DNA of 64,000 nt from Bartonella sp. B1099 (lineage in GTDB: Bacteria; Pseudomonadota; Alphaproteobacteria; Rhizobiales; Rhizobiaceae): NCBI RefSeq assembly GCF_944801835.1, contig NZ_CALYLN010000001.1, positions 590,001 through 654,000 on the forward strand. The letters are read 5' to 3'. The notes beneath the pieces were generated by a model. That model did no database searches, had not been told where the DNA came from, and saw only the letters and a program-made list of their open reading frames with translations. The translations under genes and the position numbers were made by a program. How positions within the stretch are numbered: the stretch's first letter is position 1; each line of letters starts with the position of its first letter. Positions 54,442 to 64,000 of this stretch are shown piece after piece.

Positions 54442-55680
54442 ATGAAAAAAAACGTTCTCATTATTGGTGCTGGAGGTGTTGCACAAGTTGTTGCCCACAA
54501 ATGTGCTCAAAACAACGATATTCTTGGCGAAATTCATATTGCTTCACGAACACTCAAAAAATGTGAAGCCATTATTGCTTCTATTAAAGAAAAAAGCAGC
54601 ATGAAAGAACAAGGTGTTCTCGAAAGCCATTCGCTCAATGCCATGAATGTAGAAGAAACTGTAAAGCTCATCCAAAAAACCAAGTGTGAAATTGTCATTA
54701 ATGTTGGTTCAGCCTTTCTTAATATGTCTGTTCTTTCAGCCTGTATCGAAACTAAATGTGCTTATATTGATACTGCCATTCATGAAGACCCTCTTAAAAT
54801 TTGTGAAACCCCACCCTGGTACGGCAATTATGAATGGCCTCGGCGTCAAGAATGTGAAAAAGTGGGTATCTCTGCTATTTTGGGTGCAGGCTTTGATCCA
54901 GGTGCAGTGAATGCTTATGCAGCGTTAGCGCGTGAATGTTATTTTGATAAAATCACAGACATCGATATTATTGATATTAATGCTGGAAATCATGGGCGTT
55001 GGTTTGCTACAAATTTCGATCCAGAAATTAACTTCCGAGAATTTACAGGACAAGTATGGTCATGGCAAAATAAAAAATGGACTTCTAATAAAATGTTTGA
55101 AGTCAGCCATGAATGGGATCTTCCCGTTGTTGGAAAACAAAAAGCCTATATGACAGGACATGATGAAATTCATTCACTTTCCAAAAATCTTGATGTCCAA
55201 AATGTCCGCTTCTGGATGGGGTTTAGTGATCGTTATATCACTGTTTTTACCGTTTTGAAAAATCTTGGTCTCTTATCCGAACAGCCCATTAAAACTGCAG
55301 AAGGACAAGAAGTCGTTCCTTTAAAAGTTGTCAAAGCTGTCTTACCCGATCCTTCTTCTCTCGCCCCTGAATACACAGGAAAAACCTGTATTGGAGATCT
55401 GATCAAAGGCGAAAAAGATGGAAAACCAAAGGAAATTTTTATCTATAACATAGCCGATCACAAACAAGCTTTTCATGAAACCGGTGCACAAGGCATTTCT
55501 TATACAGCTGGTGTACCCGCAGCAGCAGCAGCTCTTCTCATTGCCACAGGCGAATGGGATGTTAAAACGATGGTCAATGTAGAAGAATTACCTCCCCGTC
55601 CTTTCCTCAAATATCTTGATCATATGGGGCTCCCTACCTTTATAAGAGAACAACAAGAGGATAAAAAATTACAATTTTAA
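54442..55680 (+). CDS. Carboxynorspermidine synthase (saccharopine dehydrogenase family)
   Basis: 412 residues. A Rossmann start VLIIGAGGVAQVVAHKCA (about 5-22) is followed by INVGSAFLNMSVLSACIETK, GAGFDPGAVNAYAALA and a C-terminal saccharopine-dehydrogenase-like domain. It condenses aspartate semialdehyde with putrescine or diaminopropane and reduces the product with NADPH. Paired with nspC it supplies spermidine or norspermidine. Ribosome site AAAAGGAGATG before the ATG. Confidence 0.88.
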   Translation: MKKNVLIIGAGGVAQVVAHKCAQNNDILGEIHIASRTLKKCEAIIASIKEKSSMKEQGVLESHSLNAMNVEETVKLIQKTKCEIVINVGSAFLNMSVLSACIETKCAYIDTAIHEDPLKICETPPWYGNYEWPRRQECEKVGISAILGAGFDPGAVNAYAALARECYFDKITDIDIIDINAGNHGRWFATNFDPEINFREFTGQVWSWQNKKWTSNKMFEVSHEWDLPVVGKQKAYMTGHDEIHSLSKNLDVQNVRFWMGFSDRYITVFTVLKNLGLLSEQPIKTAEGQEVVPLKVVKAVLPDPSSLAPEYTGKTCIGDLIKGEKDGKPKEIFIYNIADHKQAFHETGAQGISYTAGVPAAAAALLIATGEWDVKTMVNVEELPPRPFLKYLDHMGLPTFIREQQEDKKLQF

Positions 55681-55960
55681 ATTTATCCCTATAGAGTGCA
55701 TAGGCTTGATTTTTAAGTTATTACAAAACTGTCTCATAAAAAACTTAATATTCTTAAGAAATTATGTTTTTTCAAAAATTTTAGCTATGGATCATATTTT
55801 GACAACATTGGGATTTCTTAAAAACTTTAAAGAAGAACCAGATCATCTTTTTAAGACAGAGAAAGCAACAATTAAAAAGAACTAAGAGGTAAAAACTAAT
55901 TTAATCATACCGTATGACCTGCTATTATCCTTAAAAAGAGAGTTCCTCAACAAAAGATAT

Positions 55961-55990
55961 AAAAATACCACCTTTTAAGGTGGTATTTTT
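55961..55990. terminator. Rho-independent terminator after the polyamine operon
   Basis: A perfect 12-bp stem, AAAAATACCACC / GGTGGTATTTTT, with a 6-nt loop, ending in T5 on either strand. It lies 280 bp after the last polyamine gene and could stop transcription from either direction. Confidence 0.75.
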
Positions 55991-56339
55991 CAAAATATTT
56001 AGCACCCGCTTCATCTTAAAAAACAAAGATCCTTAACTCGCACCAATCCTGCTTTCTTTGAAAAAATTTCTCTTGGCTTTCCACTTCATACAGCTCTATA
56101 AGAAAACTTTGCTCTGAATATAAATTGTAAGTATAATTTATTGTTTTACACGCCGAATGAAAGTCCTCTAATATCGTAGGATTCTTTCATTTTATATTGA
56201 ATTAATCAAAACTATTTTTTCTACATGTCACAAGCGGTAGGAGTCCGTATGAATAAAAGGAGCAGCAAGAAAAAATACCTTTTATAAACGCTGTCAAATA
56301 ACCGAAAATCAGTATAACATTGAAGACCCGTCAATATAA

Positions 56340-56500
56340 CTTATAGTGCTGACTTATACCTTTTATGAAGCATAAAGATGATGGTATATAATGAGTTTTA
56401 TATACTTCACGAAGAGCTTTATAGTTATACCATTCACCAGCTCCATCGCGAAATAGATTTGAGAGCTTTGAGAGATGTTTCCTTAAAACACAGCACGTAA
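56340..56500 (+). pseudogene. Decayed integrase N-terminal fragment (copy F)
   Basis: Frames on the plus strand give LIPFMKHKDDGI, then HREIDLRALRDVSLKHST near 56437-56490. These parallel DDG, 'HGRCREM...GALREMSF' of copy A and 'HREMCLSML' of copy B, and fit the integrase pattern 'GLGxLRDVSLKxAR'. It is preceded by the same upstream module as copies A and B. There is no catalytic part and no continuous frame. Confidence 0.55.
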
Positions 56501-56782
56501 ATAGGCTGAGAATCCCATCTCGAAATTTATAACATGATGAAACACCACATATGTAAAACTTGATATAGACTAAATACCACACGCTCTAAGCGCGTGTGCA
56601 CAACAGGGTAATTAATCAAAACAGCACAACAGAGATTTAAAATAACAATTATTGAAAAGCACACAAAAAATTAAGTGGAACACCTCATACGATTGTTTTT
56701 ATTCTCTCTCAAAATTTTTTGCATGCTTCACAAATATTTACTGTCCTCTTTGGCTTTTTAAAATGTCCTTTTTAAAAGCTTT

Positions 56783-58189
56783 TTAAATATGAAGCGGTTT
56801 AGCAAATGTTGCCAAAGCTGCTTCACGAACTGCTTCTGATAAGGTAGGGTGTGCATGACAACAGCGTCCTAGATCCTCTGATGAACCACCAAATTCCATT
56901 AAAACTGCAATTTCATGAATCATTTCACCAGCACCAAATCCAAGAATATGCCCGCCCAAAACCCGATCTGTTTTTTTATCAGCAAGAATTTTAACAAATC
57001 CATCACTCTTTTGCATCGCGCGTGCACGACCATTAGCCATAAAAGGAAATTTTCCAACATTATATTCAATACCGGCTTCTTTCAGTTCTTCTTCCGTCTT
57101 TCCCACACTCGCAATTTCCGGCTGTGTATAAACGACACTAGGAATAACATCAAAGTTAACATGTCCTTTTTGACCTGCCAAAATTTCTGCCACCGCAACG
57201 CCTTCTTCCTCTGCTTTATGCGCTAACATTGGTCCTTTTACGACATCACCAATCGCATAAATTCCAGGAACATTTGTCTGCCAATGAGCATCAATGGCAA
57301 TAAAGCCGCGTTCATCTACCTGAACACCAGCCTCACTCAAACCAAGCCCCTCTGTATAAGGAGAACGCCCAGTCGCAATAAGCACAACATCAGCTTCTAA
57401 AGTTTCAGATTCACCACCTTTGACAGATTCAAAGCTTACCTGAGCCGTTGAGCCAGATTGTGTAATGGCTGTTACCTTTGCACCCGTTTTATATTCAATC
57501 CCCTGTTTTTCCATTAACTTTTGAAATTGACGTGAAACTTCACCATCCATTGAGCCCAAAACTTTATTAAGATACTCAATAATAGTCACTTTAGCCCCCA
57601 AGCGGCTCCAAACCGACCCAAGTTCCGAACCAATGACACCAGCGCCCACGACAATCATACGTGATGGTACTTTTTCAAGGGAAAGAGCTCCCGTAGAAGA
57701 AACAATTATCTTTTCATCAATTTCAACATTCACCCCTGGAATGCTTGAACTCTCTGAGCCCGTAGCAATAATAATATTTTTTGTTTCAATTGTTTGCTTG
57801 TTACCATCTCTAGCAACAACTTCCACATGACCCGCGTTTACAATTTTGGCTGTTCCAAAAAAAGTATCAACTTTATTTTTTTTCATCAAAAAAGAAACAC
57901 CGCTTGTATTAGCTGTCACCACTGCTTTCTTATGAACCATCATTTGTTCAAGATTAAGCTTAGATTTGCCAATAGAAATCCCAAGCGTTTCAAAACCATG
58001 CTGGGTTTCAGCAAACACTTCTGAAGCGTGTAACAATGCTTTAGAAGGTATACAACCAACATTGAGACATGTTCCCCCTAATGTTGTACGTTTTTCAATA
58101 ATCGCTACTTTAAGCCCTAGTTGTGCCGCCTTTATTGCTGCTACATAACCACCTGGACCCGCTCCGATCACAGCCACATCATAAGACAT
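56783..58189 (-). CDS. lpd: Dihydrolipoyl dehydrogenase (E3)
   Basis: 468 residues. FAD loop VIGAGPGGYVAAIKAAQLG, redox pair in GGTCLNVGCIPSK (Cys41, Cys46), NAD loop VVGAGVIGSELGSVWSRLGA, second FAD block GIYAIGDVVKGPMLAHKAEE, and the C-terminal His-Glu in HAHPTLSEAVRE. It reoxidises lipoamide on the E2 subunit. It is 31 bp after sucB and is therefore the E3 dedicated to, or at least co-expressed with, 2-oxoglutarate dehydrogenase. Confidence 0.95.
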   Translation of the reverse strand: MSYDVAVIGAGPGGYVAAIKAAQLGLKVAIIEKRTTLGGTCLNVGCIPSKALLHASEVFAETQHGFETLGISIGKSKLNLEQMMVHKKAVVTANTSGVSFLMKKNKVDTFFGTAKIVNAGHVEVVARDGNKQTIETKNIIIATGSESSSIPGVNVEIDEKIIVSSTGALSLEKVPSRMIVVGAGVIGSELGSVWSRLGAKVTIIEYLNKVLGSMDGEVSRQFQKLMEKQGIEYKTGAKVTAITQSGSTAQVSFESVKGGESETLEADVVLIATGRSPYTEGLGLSEAGVQVDERGFIAIDAHWQTNVPGIYAIGDVVKGPMLAHKAEEEGVAVAEILAGQKGHVNFDVIPSVVYTQPEIASVGKTEEELKEAGIEYNVGKFPFMANGRARAMQKSDGFVKILADKKTDRVLGGHILGFGAGEMIHEIAVLMEFGGSSEDLGRCCHAHPTLSEAVREAALATFAKPLHI

Positions 58190-58220
58190 CCGTTTTTCCT
58201 TTCATCCTGAAAACTGTATT

Positions 58221-59432
58221 TTACAAATCAAGAACAAGGCGTTCCGGATCTTCTAAGCTTTCCTTAACACGCACAAGGAAAGTTACAGCTTCTTGCCCAT
58301 CCACAATACGGTGATCATAAGAAAGCGCTAAATACATCATGGGGCGGATCACAACTTGGCCCTCGACAACCATTGCCCGTTCTTTAATCGCATGCATTCC
58401 CAAAATACCAGATTGTGGTGAATTCAAAATCGGTGTTGACATCAACGATCCATACACACCACCATTAGTAATGGTAAAAGTCCCACCTTGCATATCAGAA
58501 ACGGCTAATTTTCCATCACGCGCAAGACGTCCCAAACGGCCAATCTCCTTTTCAATTTCTGCCAATGACATTTGATCTGCATCACGCACCACTGGAACGA
58601 CAAGCCCTTTATCCGTTCCAACAGCAATTCCAACATTGACATAGTTTTTGTAAACAATGTCTGTTCCATCAATTTCAGCATTAACAGCAGGAAGTTCTTT
58701 TAATGCATGACAAACAGCTTTGGTAAAAAATCCCATAAAACCAAGTTTAACACCATGTTTCTTTTCAAAAAGATCTTTATAACGCTTGCGCAAATCCATC
58801 ACCGCCGACATATCAACCTCATTAAATGTGGTTAACATTGCTGCTACATTTTGCGCATCTTTAAGCCGTCGGGCGATTGTTTGACGCAATTTCGTCATAC
58901 GGACTCGCTCTTCACGTGTTTCTGGAACAGAAACCACTGAAGAACTGGCCGCAGAGGAAGAAGGTATAGGAGCGTTTGTTCTTTGTTCTAATCCACCAAG
59001 AACATCTTCTTTAAGAATTTGCCCACGTTTTCCAGAACCTGCAAGATCACTTTTTGCCACATTATTTTCAGCCATCAATTTTGCTGCTGCGGGTGAAGGA
59101 GGCATAGTACTGCTCGAAGCAAGCTTCTCTGATTCAGATGAAGCCGCTGGAATAGATGCTGCAGAAGGCGAAAATGATTGGGAAACACCGGCTTGGCCAG
59201 CTTCCACCGCTCCTAAAAGAGCATTCACTTCGACCGTATCGCCTTCTTTTGCAATGATTTCAGATAATTTCCCTGCAACAGGAGAAGGAACTTCAACAGT
59301 TACCTTATCAGTTTCTAATTCAACCAAAGGCTCATCCATAGCGACAGCTTCACCAAGTTTTTTAAACCATTTGCCAACCGTTGCTTCGGTAACCGATTCG
59401 CCCAAAGTAGGAACACGGATTTCAGTAGTCAT
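58221..59432 (-). CDS. sucB: 2-oxoglutarate dehydrogenase E2, dihydrolipoyl succinyltransferase
   Basis: 403 residues. One lipoyl domain (1-77) with Lys43 in ETDKVTVEV, a Ser/Ala/Pro-rich linker, a peripheral-subunit-binding domain ([14 protein letters not shown]...[12 protein letters not shown]), and a catalytic domain ending with the active-site [12 protein letters not shown]. It forms the core of the complex and passes succinyl to CoA. It lies 32 bp after sucA and before lpd in the same operon. Confidence 0.95.
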   Translation of the reverse strand: MTTEIRVPTLGESVTEATVGKWFKKLGEAVAMDEPLVELETDKVTVEVPSPVAGKLSEIIAKEGDTVEVNALLGAVEAGQAGVSQSFSPSAASIPAASSESEKLASSSTMPPSPAAAKLMAENNVAKSDLAGSGKRGQILKEDVLGGLEQRTNAPIPSSSAASSSVVSVPETREERVRMTKLRQTIARRLKDAQNVAAMLTTFNEVDMSAVMDLRKRYKDLFEKKHGVKLGFMGFFTKAVCHALKELPAVNAEIDGTDIVYKNYVNVGIAVGTDKGLVVPVVRDADQMSLAEIEKEIGRLGRLARDGKLAVSDMQGGTFTITNGGVYGSLMSTPILNSPQSGILGMHAIKERAMVVEGQVVIRPMMYLALSYDHRIVDGQEAVTFLVRVKESLEDPERLVLDL

Positions 59433-59464
59433 AATATTTTTCCATACATCAGAGTAGTAACAAA

Positions 59465-62464
59465 TTAAGAACCTAACGCGTCTTTGAGAAACGCAGCCAG
59501 TTGTTCAAGGTGTTTCACCATTAACCCAGAGGCTGGTGACGCACTCGCCGGACGTCCTGCATAACGAGCACGTGAATATTGCGCATTAATATGCGTCAAA
59601 ACCCATTCCAAATAAGGCTCAATAAATGACCAAGCCCCCATGTTTTTTGGCTCTTCTTGGCACCAAAAAACTTCTGCCTGCAAAAAGCGCGATAACACAT
59701 TCACCAAAACTTTTGCAGGGAAAGGATACAACTGTTCAACACGAAGGAGATAAACATCATCGATACCCTTTTTTTCACGTTCTTCATAAAGGTCGTAATA
59801 AACCTTTCCCGTACAAAGAACGACACGGCGAATTTTATTATCTTTCTGCAACTTCACGACAGAATCTTTGAGACATTCTGCATCATCAAGCAATACACGA
59901 GAGAAACTCGTTTCTGGTCCCATTTCATTGAGAAGAGAAACAGCCCGCTTATGACGCAAAAGCGATTTAGGTGTCATTAGAATTAATGGCTTACGAAAAT
60001 CACGCTTAATTTGTCGACGCAAAATATGAAAATAATTTGCAGGAGTTGTACAATTAGCAACCTGCATATTATCTTCCGCACAAAGCTGAAGAAACCGCTC
60101 CAAACGTGCAGAAGAATGCTCTGGTCCTTGTCCTTCAAAACCATGAGGCAATAAGCACACAAGACCAGACATACGAAGCCATTTACGCTCTGCAGATGAA
60201 ATAAATTGATCAAAGATGACCTGTGCACCATTCGAGAAGTCACCAAATTGTGCTTCCCAAAGTATTAATCCTCGTGGTTCAGCAAGAGAATATCCATATT
60301 CAAAACCAAGAACAGCTTCTTCAGAAAGCATAGAATTAACAACTTCATAAAGCGCTTGCCCCTTTTGTAAATGATTCAAAGGAATATAACGCGCTTCATT
60401 TTCTTGGTCATAAAGAACTGAATGACGTTGTGAAAAAGTTCCCCTTTCAACATCTTCACCGGAAAGACGAACCGGTGCTCCTTCTAAACAAAGTGAACCA
60501 AAAGCGAGAGCCTCAGCGGTTGCCCAGTCAACGCCCTCACCAGTTTCGAAAATTTTAGCACGATTGTTTAAAAAACGCTGTATCGTTTTATGAACATGAA
60601 ATTTTTCTGGAACTTCGACAAGTTTCTGACCAATTTCCTTTAAAGTCTTTAATTCAACACCCGTTGTTCTAGAATGTTGCTCATCAGCATTACTAAAGGC
60701 TTTAAGTCCCGTCCAGCTTCCATCAAGCCAATCAGCCTTATTAGGCTTATAAGAAGCACTTGCTTCAAACTCACCTTCAAGTTTATCGCGCCATAATTTT
60801 TTTTGTTGCTCAATCTCTTCTAAAGAAATCACTCCTTCTGCGATCAATTGATCACTATAAAGCTGAAGAGTTGTTTTATGATTACGAATTGCTTTATACA
60901 TAAGTGGCTGCGTAAAGGAAGGTTCATCGCCTTCATTATGTCCATAACGGCGATAACAAAACATGTCGATGACCACCGGTTTATGGAAAATTTGACGAAA
61001 CTCCATTGCTATTTTAGCAACAAAAACAACCGCTTCAGGATCATCACCATTCACATGAAAAATGGGAGCATCAATCATTTTTGCAACATCAGATGGATAA
61101 GGCGAAGAACGTGAAAAACGTGGCGCTGTTGTAAAACCAATCTGATTATTGATAATCACATGAAGTGAACCTGCAACACGATAACCTTTAAGACCTGAAA
61201 GACCAAAAGTTTCTTGGATAACGCCTTGTCCTGCAAAAGCAGCATCACCATGAATAAGCAATGGCAATACTTTTGAACGCTCACTTAATGGGAGTGAATC
61301 AGTGTGCGTAGGCCCCACAAGTTGATCTTGTTTAGCACGAGCTTTTCCCATAACAACCGGATCAACAATCTCAAGATGAGAAGGATTAGCCACAAGCGAT
61401 AAATGAACTTTATTTCCATCAAAGTTTAAATCAGCCGTCGTTCCTAAATGATATTTAACATCACCTGATCCCTCTACATCATCTGGCTTATAAGACCCAC
61501 CCTTGAATTCATGAAAGATGGCTCTATGCGGTTTAGCCAAAACTTGTGAAAGAACATTTAAACGACCACGATGGGCCATGCCTAAAATAACTTCCTGAAC
61601 GCCTAAAGCACTACCGCATTTAATAATCTGTTCAAGAGCAGGAATCAGCGCTTCACCACCATCAAGTCCAAAACGTTTTGTCCCTTTATATTTCGTGTCT
61701 AAAAACTGTTCGAATCCTTCTGCTTCAATAAGCTTATTCAGGATAGCTTTCTTGTCTTGCTGTGTGAGAGCAATTTTTTTATCTCGCCCTTCAATACGCT
61801 CTTGAAGCCATGCTTTCTGGATTGGATCCGAAACATGCATATATTCCACACCGATTGTTGAACAATAGGTACGATTGAGAATTTCAAGCATTTGCGGAAT
61901 AGTTGCATATTCTAATCCTAAAACATTATCAATAAAAATGGAACGCTCATAATCAGCAGGAGTAAAACCATAAGCTTCTGGAGAAAGTTCTTTATAATCT
62001 TCCAGTTTTTCCGCCAATTGAAGAGGATCAAGCTTTGCCCGAAGATGCCCCCGTGCTCGAAACGCCCGAATCATCATAATGGCATGAACAGAATCACGCG
62101 TTGCACGAATAATATCTTGTTCACTAGAAACTTTTCCCTTTTGAGCACCCCCTGTTGCTGCTTTTTCCTTTAATTTATCACCAAGATATTTTTCAAGAGA
62201 AGACCAATCACCATCAAGAGCAGAAACCAACTCACCATCTGGCTTTAATGGCCAATGATCACGCTGCCACGTTGCTCCTTCAGCATTTCTGAGAACATCT
62301 TCTTTGTTATCATGAAGGCCTTCAAAAAAAGCACGCCACTGTGAATCAACACTGGTAGGATCTTTTTCATACTGAGCATAAAGTTGATCTATATAATCCG
62401 CATTCCCACCATAAAGAAATGACGTCTGTGCAAAAAGACTATTTATCTCGTCCTGCCTTGCCAT
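59465..62464 (-). CDS. sucA: 2-oxoglutarate dehydrogenase E1
   Basis: 999 residues, full length. The N-terminal segment [20 protein letters not shown] binds E2. The thiamine diphosphate core shows [40 protein letters not shown] sequence (here [18 protein letters not shown]) and INNQIGFTT; the C-terminal half has [10 protein letters not shown] and [14 protein letters not shown]. It decarboxylates 2-oxoglutarate in the TCA cycle, the step after glutamate deamination by the dehydrogenase at the window's left end. It lies 168 bp after sucD, with a large hairpin in between. Confidence 0.96.
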   Translation of the reverse strand: MARQDEINSLFAQTSFLYGGNADYIDQLYAQYEKDPTSVDSQWRAFFEGLHDNKEDVLRNAEGATWQRDHWPLKPDGELVSALDGDWSSLEKYLGDKLKEKAATGGAQKGKVSSEQDIIRATRDSVHAIMMIRAFRARGHLRAKLDPLQLAEKLEDYKELSPEAYGFTPADYERSIFIDNVLGLEYATIPQMLEILNRTYCSTIGVEYMHVSDPIQKAWLQERIEGRDKKIALTQQDKKAILNKLIEAEGFEQFLDTKYKGTKRFGLDGGEALIPALEQIIKCGSALGVQEVILGMAHRGRLNVLSQVLAKPHRAIFHEFKGGSYKPDDVEGSGDVKYHLGTTADLNFDGNKVHLSLVANPSHLEIVDPVVMGKARAKQDQLVGPTHTDSLPLSERSKVLPLLIHGDAAFAGQGVIQETFGLSGLKGYRVAGSLHVIINNQIGFTTAPRFSRSSPYPSDVAKMIDAPIFHVNGDDPEAVVFVAKIAMEFRQIFHKPVVIDMFCYRRYGHNEGDEPSFTQPLMYKAIRNHKTTLQLYSDQLIAEGVISLEEIEQQKKLWRDKLEGEFEASASYKPNKADWLDGSWTGLKAFSNADEQHSRTTGVELKTLKEIGQKLVEVPEKFHVHKTIQRFLNNRAKIFETGEGVDWATAEALAFGSLCLEGAPVRLSGEDVERGTFSQRHSVLYDQENEARYIPLNHLQKGQALYEVVNSMLSEEAVLGFEYGYSLAEPRGLILWEAQFGDFSNGAQVIFDQFISSAERKWLRMSGLVCLLPHGFEGQGPEHSSARLERFLQLCAEDNMQVANCTTPANYFHILRRQIKRDFRKPLILMTPKSLLRHKRAVSLLNEMGPETSFSRVLLDDAECLKDSVVKLQKDNKIRRVVLCTGKVYYDLYEEREKKGIDDVYLLRVEQLYPFPAKVLVNVLSRFLQAEVFWCQEEPKNMGAWSFIEPYLEWVLTHINAQYSRARYAGRPASASPASGLMVKHLEQLAAFLKDALGS

Positions 62465-62585
62465 ATACCTCTCCGGAACATTTATTCCGTCTCCTTATAT
62501 ATCTCTTTTTCAACCTTTAAATGCTTACAAAGCAGATGAGGGGTCGAAAATTCAAAAAAGTTATACCTTTTATACTCAAGTTTTT

Positions 62586-62625
62586 TTTCACCTGAATTAA
62601 GAAAATATTCTTAATTCAGGTGAAA
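62586..62625 (+). terminator. Strong hairpin between sucD and sucA, terminator-like on the antisense strand
   Basis: A perfect 13-bp stem, CACCTGAATTAAG / CTTAATTCAGGTG, with an 8-nt loop, extended by TTT/AAA. On the plus strand it is followed by TTTTCTTTT, a classic terminator. On the minus strand, the sense strand of the suc genes, it is followed by eight A residues and should not terminate. It may protect the sucCD messenger end or block antisense transcription. Confidence 0.6.
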
Positions 62626-62632
62626 TTTTCTT

Positions 62633-63535
62633 TTAGCCTTTCAAAACTGACATCAAAGTCTTACCTATCTGTGATGGCGAAGGAGATACACGAATCCCTG
62701 CTGATTCCATTGCCGCAATTTTATCTTCTGCTCCACCTTTACCACCAGAAATAACAGCACCAGCATGTCCCATTGTACGCCCTGGAGGAGCCGTACGACC
62801 AGCAATAAAGCCAACAACGGGCTTTTTACGACCTTTTTTTGCTTCATCTTGTAAAAACTGTGCTGCTTCTTCTTCAGCCGATCCACCAATCTCACCAATC
62901 ATCACAATAGACTGGGTTTCATCATCTGCTAAAAACATTTCCAACACATCAATAAATTCAGTTCCCTTAACAGGATCGCCCCCAATTCCTATAGCGGTTG
63001 TTTGTCCGAGACCTTCCTGACTCGTTTGAAAAACAGCTTCATAAGTTAAAGTTCCTGACCGTGAAACAACCCCAACAGAGCCTTTTCTGAAAATAGAACC
63101 AGGCATAATACCAATTTTACATTCATTTGGCGTGAGAATACCAGGGCAATTAGGACCAATAAGACGAGATTTTGAGTTTTCTAATCGCGCCTTTACTTTA
63201 ACCATATCCATAACGGGGATACCTTCCGTAATACAGATAATTAGACGAACTTCAGCCTCAATTGCTTCTATAATAGCTGCTGCAGCCCCTGCAGGAGGAA
63301 CATAAATAACAGAAGCATCCGCGCCTGTTTTTTCTTTTGCTTCTGCAACGCTAGCAAAGATAGGAAGAGTCTCACCTTTTGAACCTTCCCATGTTTCTCC
63401 ACCCTTTTTAGGATTAACACCACCAACCATTTGCGTGCCATGATAAGCAAGCGCCTGTTCTGTATGAAATGTTCCTGTTTTTCCTGTAAGCCCTTGAACG
63501 AGAACTTTCGTCTTTTTATTCACAAGAATCGACAT
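62633..63535 (-). CDS. sucD: Succinyl-CoA synthetase subunit alpha
   Basis: 300 residues. CoA-binding Rossmann part ([32 protein letters not shown]), the [20 protein letters not shown] block, and the phosphorylated histidine in [18 protein letters not shown]. It makes succinate and ATP/GTP from succinyl-CoA with SucC. Only 3 bp separate it from the sucC stop. Confidence 0.96.
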   Translation of the reverse strand: MSILVNKKTKVLVQGLTGKTGTFHTEQALAYHGTQMVGGVNPKKGGETWEGSKGETLPIFASVAEAKEKTGADASVIYVPPAGAAAAIIEAIEAEVRLIICITEGIPVMDMVKVKARLENSKSRLIGPNCPGILTPNECKIGIMPGSIFRKGSVGVVSRSGTLTYEAVFQTSQEGLGQTTAIGIGGDPVKGTEFIDVLEMFLADDETQSIVMIGEIGGSAEEEAAQFLQDEAKKGRKKPVVGFIAGRTAPPGRTMGHAGAVISGGKGGAEDKIAAMESAGIRVSPSPSQIGKTLMSVLKG

Positions 63536-63538
63536 AAC

Positions 63539-64000
63539 TCAAGCTCCCTTCACGGCTGCAACAATTTTTTGAGCAGCATCATCTAAATCATCAGCGGGAA
63601 TAACATTCAAACCACTGTCCTTGATAATTGCTTTACCCTGCTCAACATTCGTACCTTCAAGACGAACAACTAAGGGAACCTTTAAACCAACTTCACGCAC
63701 AGCAGCAACCACACCTTCAGCAATGACATCACAACGCATAATACCACCAAAAATGTTAACCAAAATGCCTTTAACATTTGGATCAGCTGTAATAATTTTA
63801 AAAGCAGCTGTCACCTTTTCTTTTGATGCACCACCCCCAACATCCAAAAAATTTGCCGGTTCAGCGCCATAAAGCTTAATGATATCCATGGTTGCCATCG
63901 CAAGACCCGCACCATTGACCATACAACCAATTGTGCCTTCAAGAGCAACATAAGCAAGATCATGCTTTGAAGCCTCGATTTCCTTTGGATCTTCTTCTGA
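63539..64000 (-). CDS. sucC: Succinyl-CoA synthetase subunit beta (C-terminal part, 5' end outside window)
   Basis: The frame stays open to the window edge, so 153 C-terminal residues are visible; an ATG at 63922 is internal. Sequence such as [35 protein letters not shown] and [20 protein letters not shown] is the ligase domain of SucC. It forms the dimer with SucD, the next gene. Order sucC-sucD-sucA-sucB-lpd is the standard alphaproteobacterial TCA cluster. Confidence 0.96.
   Translation of the reverse strand, partial: SEEDPKEIEASKHDLAYVALEGTIGCMVNGAGLAMATMDIIKLYGAEPANFLDVGGGASKEKVTAAFKIITADPNVKGILVNIFGGIMRCDVIAEGVVAAVREVGLKVPLVVRLEGTNVEQGKAIIKDSGLNVIPADDLDDAAQKIVAAVKGA

Larger units (their letters stand above)
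55681..56782. other. Long gap: short unassigned frame, terminator, integrase remnant
   Basis: At 55788 an ATG opens MDHILTTLGFLKNFKEEPDH and ends after 32 codons; its nature is unknown. The terminator is at 55961-55990. About 56090-56145 resembles 40240-40275, and 56145-56230 is the pre-integrase module (ACACGCCGAATGAAAGTCC, then TTGAATTAATCAAAACTATT). 56340-56500 is integrase fragment F. Nothing is recognised from 56520 to the end of lpd at 56783. Confidence 0.45.

Noticed and set aside
1..64000. CRISPR array or multi-gene defence island
   Set aside because: No regularly spaced repeats and no cas, BREX, CBASS or toxin-antitoxin genes were recognised; the lone restriction-modification gene is the only defence candidate.

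Overview
The window looks like the chromosome of a Bartonella species (Alphaproteobacteria, Hyphomicrobiales). It is AT-rich with sparse coding, and its conserved gene blocks are those of Brucella and Rhizobium: tsaD/mic60/hemY, argH-lptM-lysA-TIGR02302, holA, xerD/aroK-aroB, phaABCDEFG and sucCDAB-lpd. Heme and arginine synthesis genes have been lost in place, which fits a heme-dependent, blood-borne parasite. No database search was possible; all identities come from reading motifs and remembered family sequences.

Layout. 1-5100: end of the large NAD-glutamate dehydrogenase, a frameshifted DUF2125 gene between two decayed integrase fragments, and a class I glutamine amidotransferase. 5200-11900: hemY and mic60 divergent from tsaD, with hemC/hemD absent between them; then an EVE-domain gene and a CenR-like response regulator that lacks its phosphoacceptor Asp. 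12650-19840: methyltransferase, TIGR02302 envelope protein, lysA, a small LptM-like lipoprotein, a wrecked argH and a TlpA-type thioredoxin. 20030-24745: the accessory insert, made of an IS1595-family transposase remnant and a 1098-residue fused restriction-modification enzyme. 24770-32600: yaiI, a BrkB-type membrane protein, tyrC, holA (with a decayed tandem copy of its 3' end) and a three-gene ABC importer of the TrpXYZ type. 32780-43980: tRNA-Gly, a GNAT pseudogene, thiD, plsC, a D,D-carboxypeptidase, a COG0523 GTPase, an L,D-transpeptidase-like lipoprotein, accA, xerD with a tiny membrane protein upstream, and aroK. 43990-52400: aroB, a tRNA-Arg(CCU) split by a 226-nt group I intron, two tandem MliC-type lysozyme inhibitors and the pha cation/proton antiporter operon. 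52480-64000: BA14K-like protein, nspC plus carboxynorspermidine synthase (polyamines), and the 2-oxoglutarate dehydrogenase/succinyl-CoA synthetase cluster.

Themes. Several genes concern the envelope and life in the host (MliC pair, D,D-carboxypeptidase, YafK-like protein, BA14K, Mic60). Gene decay is widespread: argH, GNAT, DUF2125, the IS1595 copy and at least six integrase 5' fragments scattered in gaps. The most unusual items are the intron-split tRNA-Arg, the response regulator without its phosphorylation site, the dispersed integrase fragments and the restriction-modification insert. I found no CRISPR array, no complete prophage and no multi-gene defence locus.
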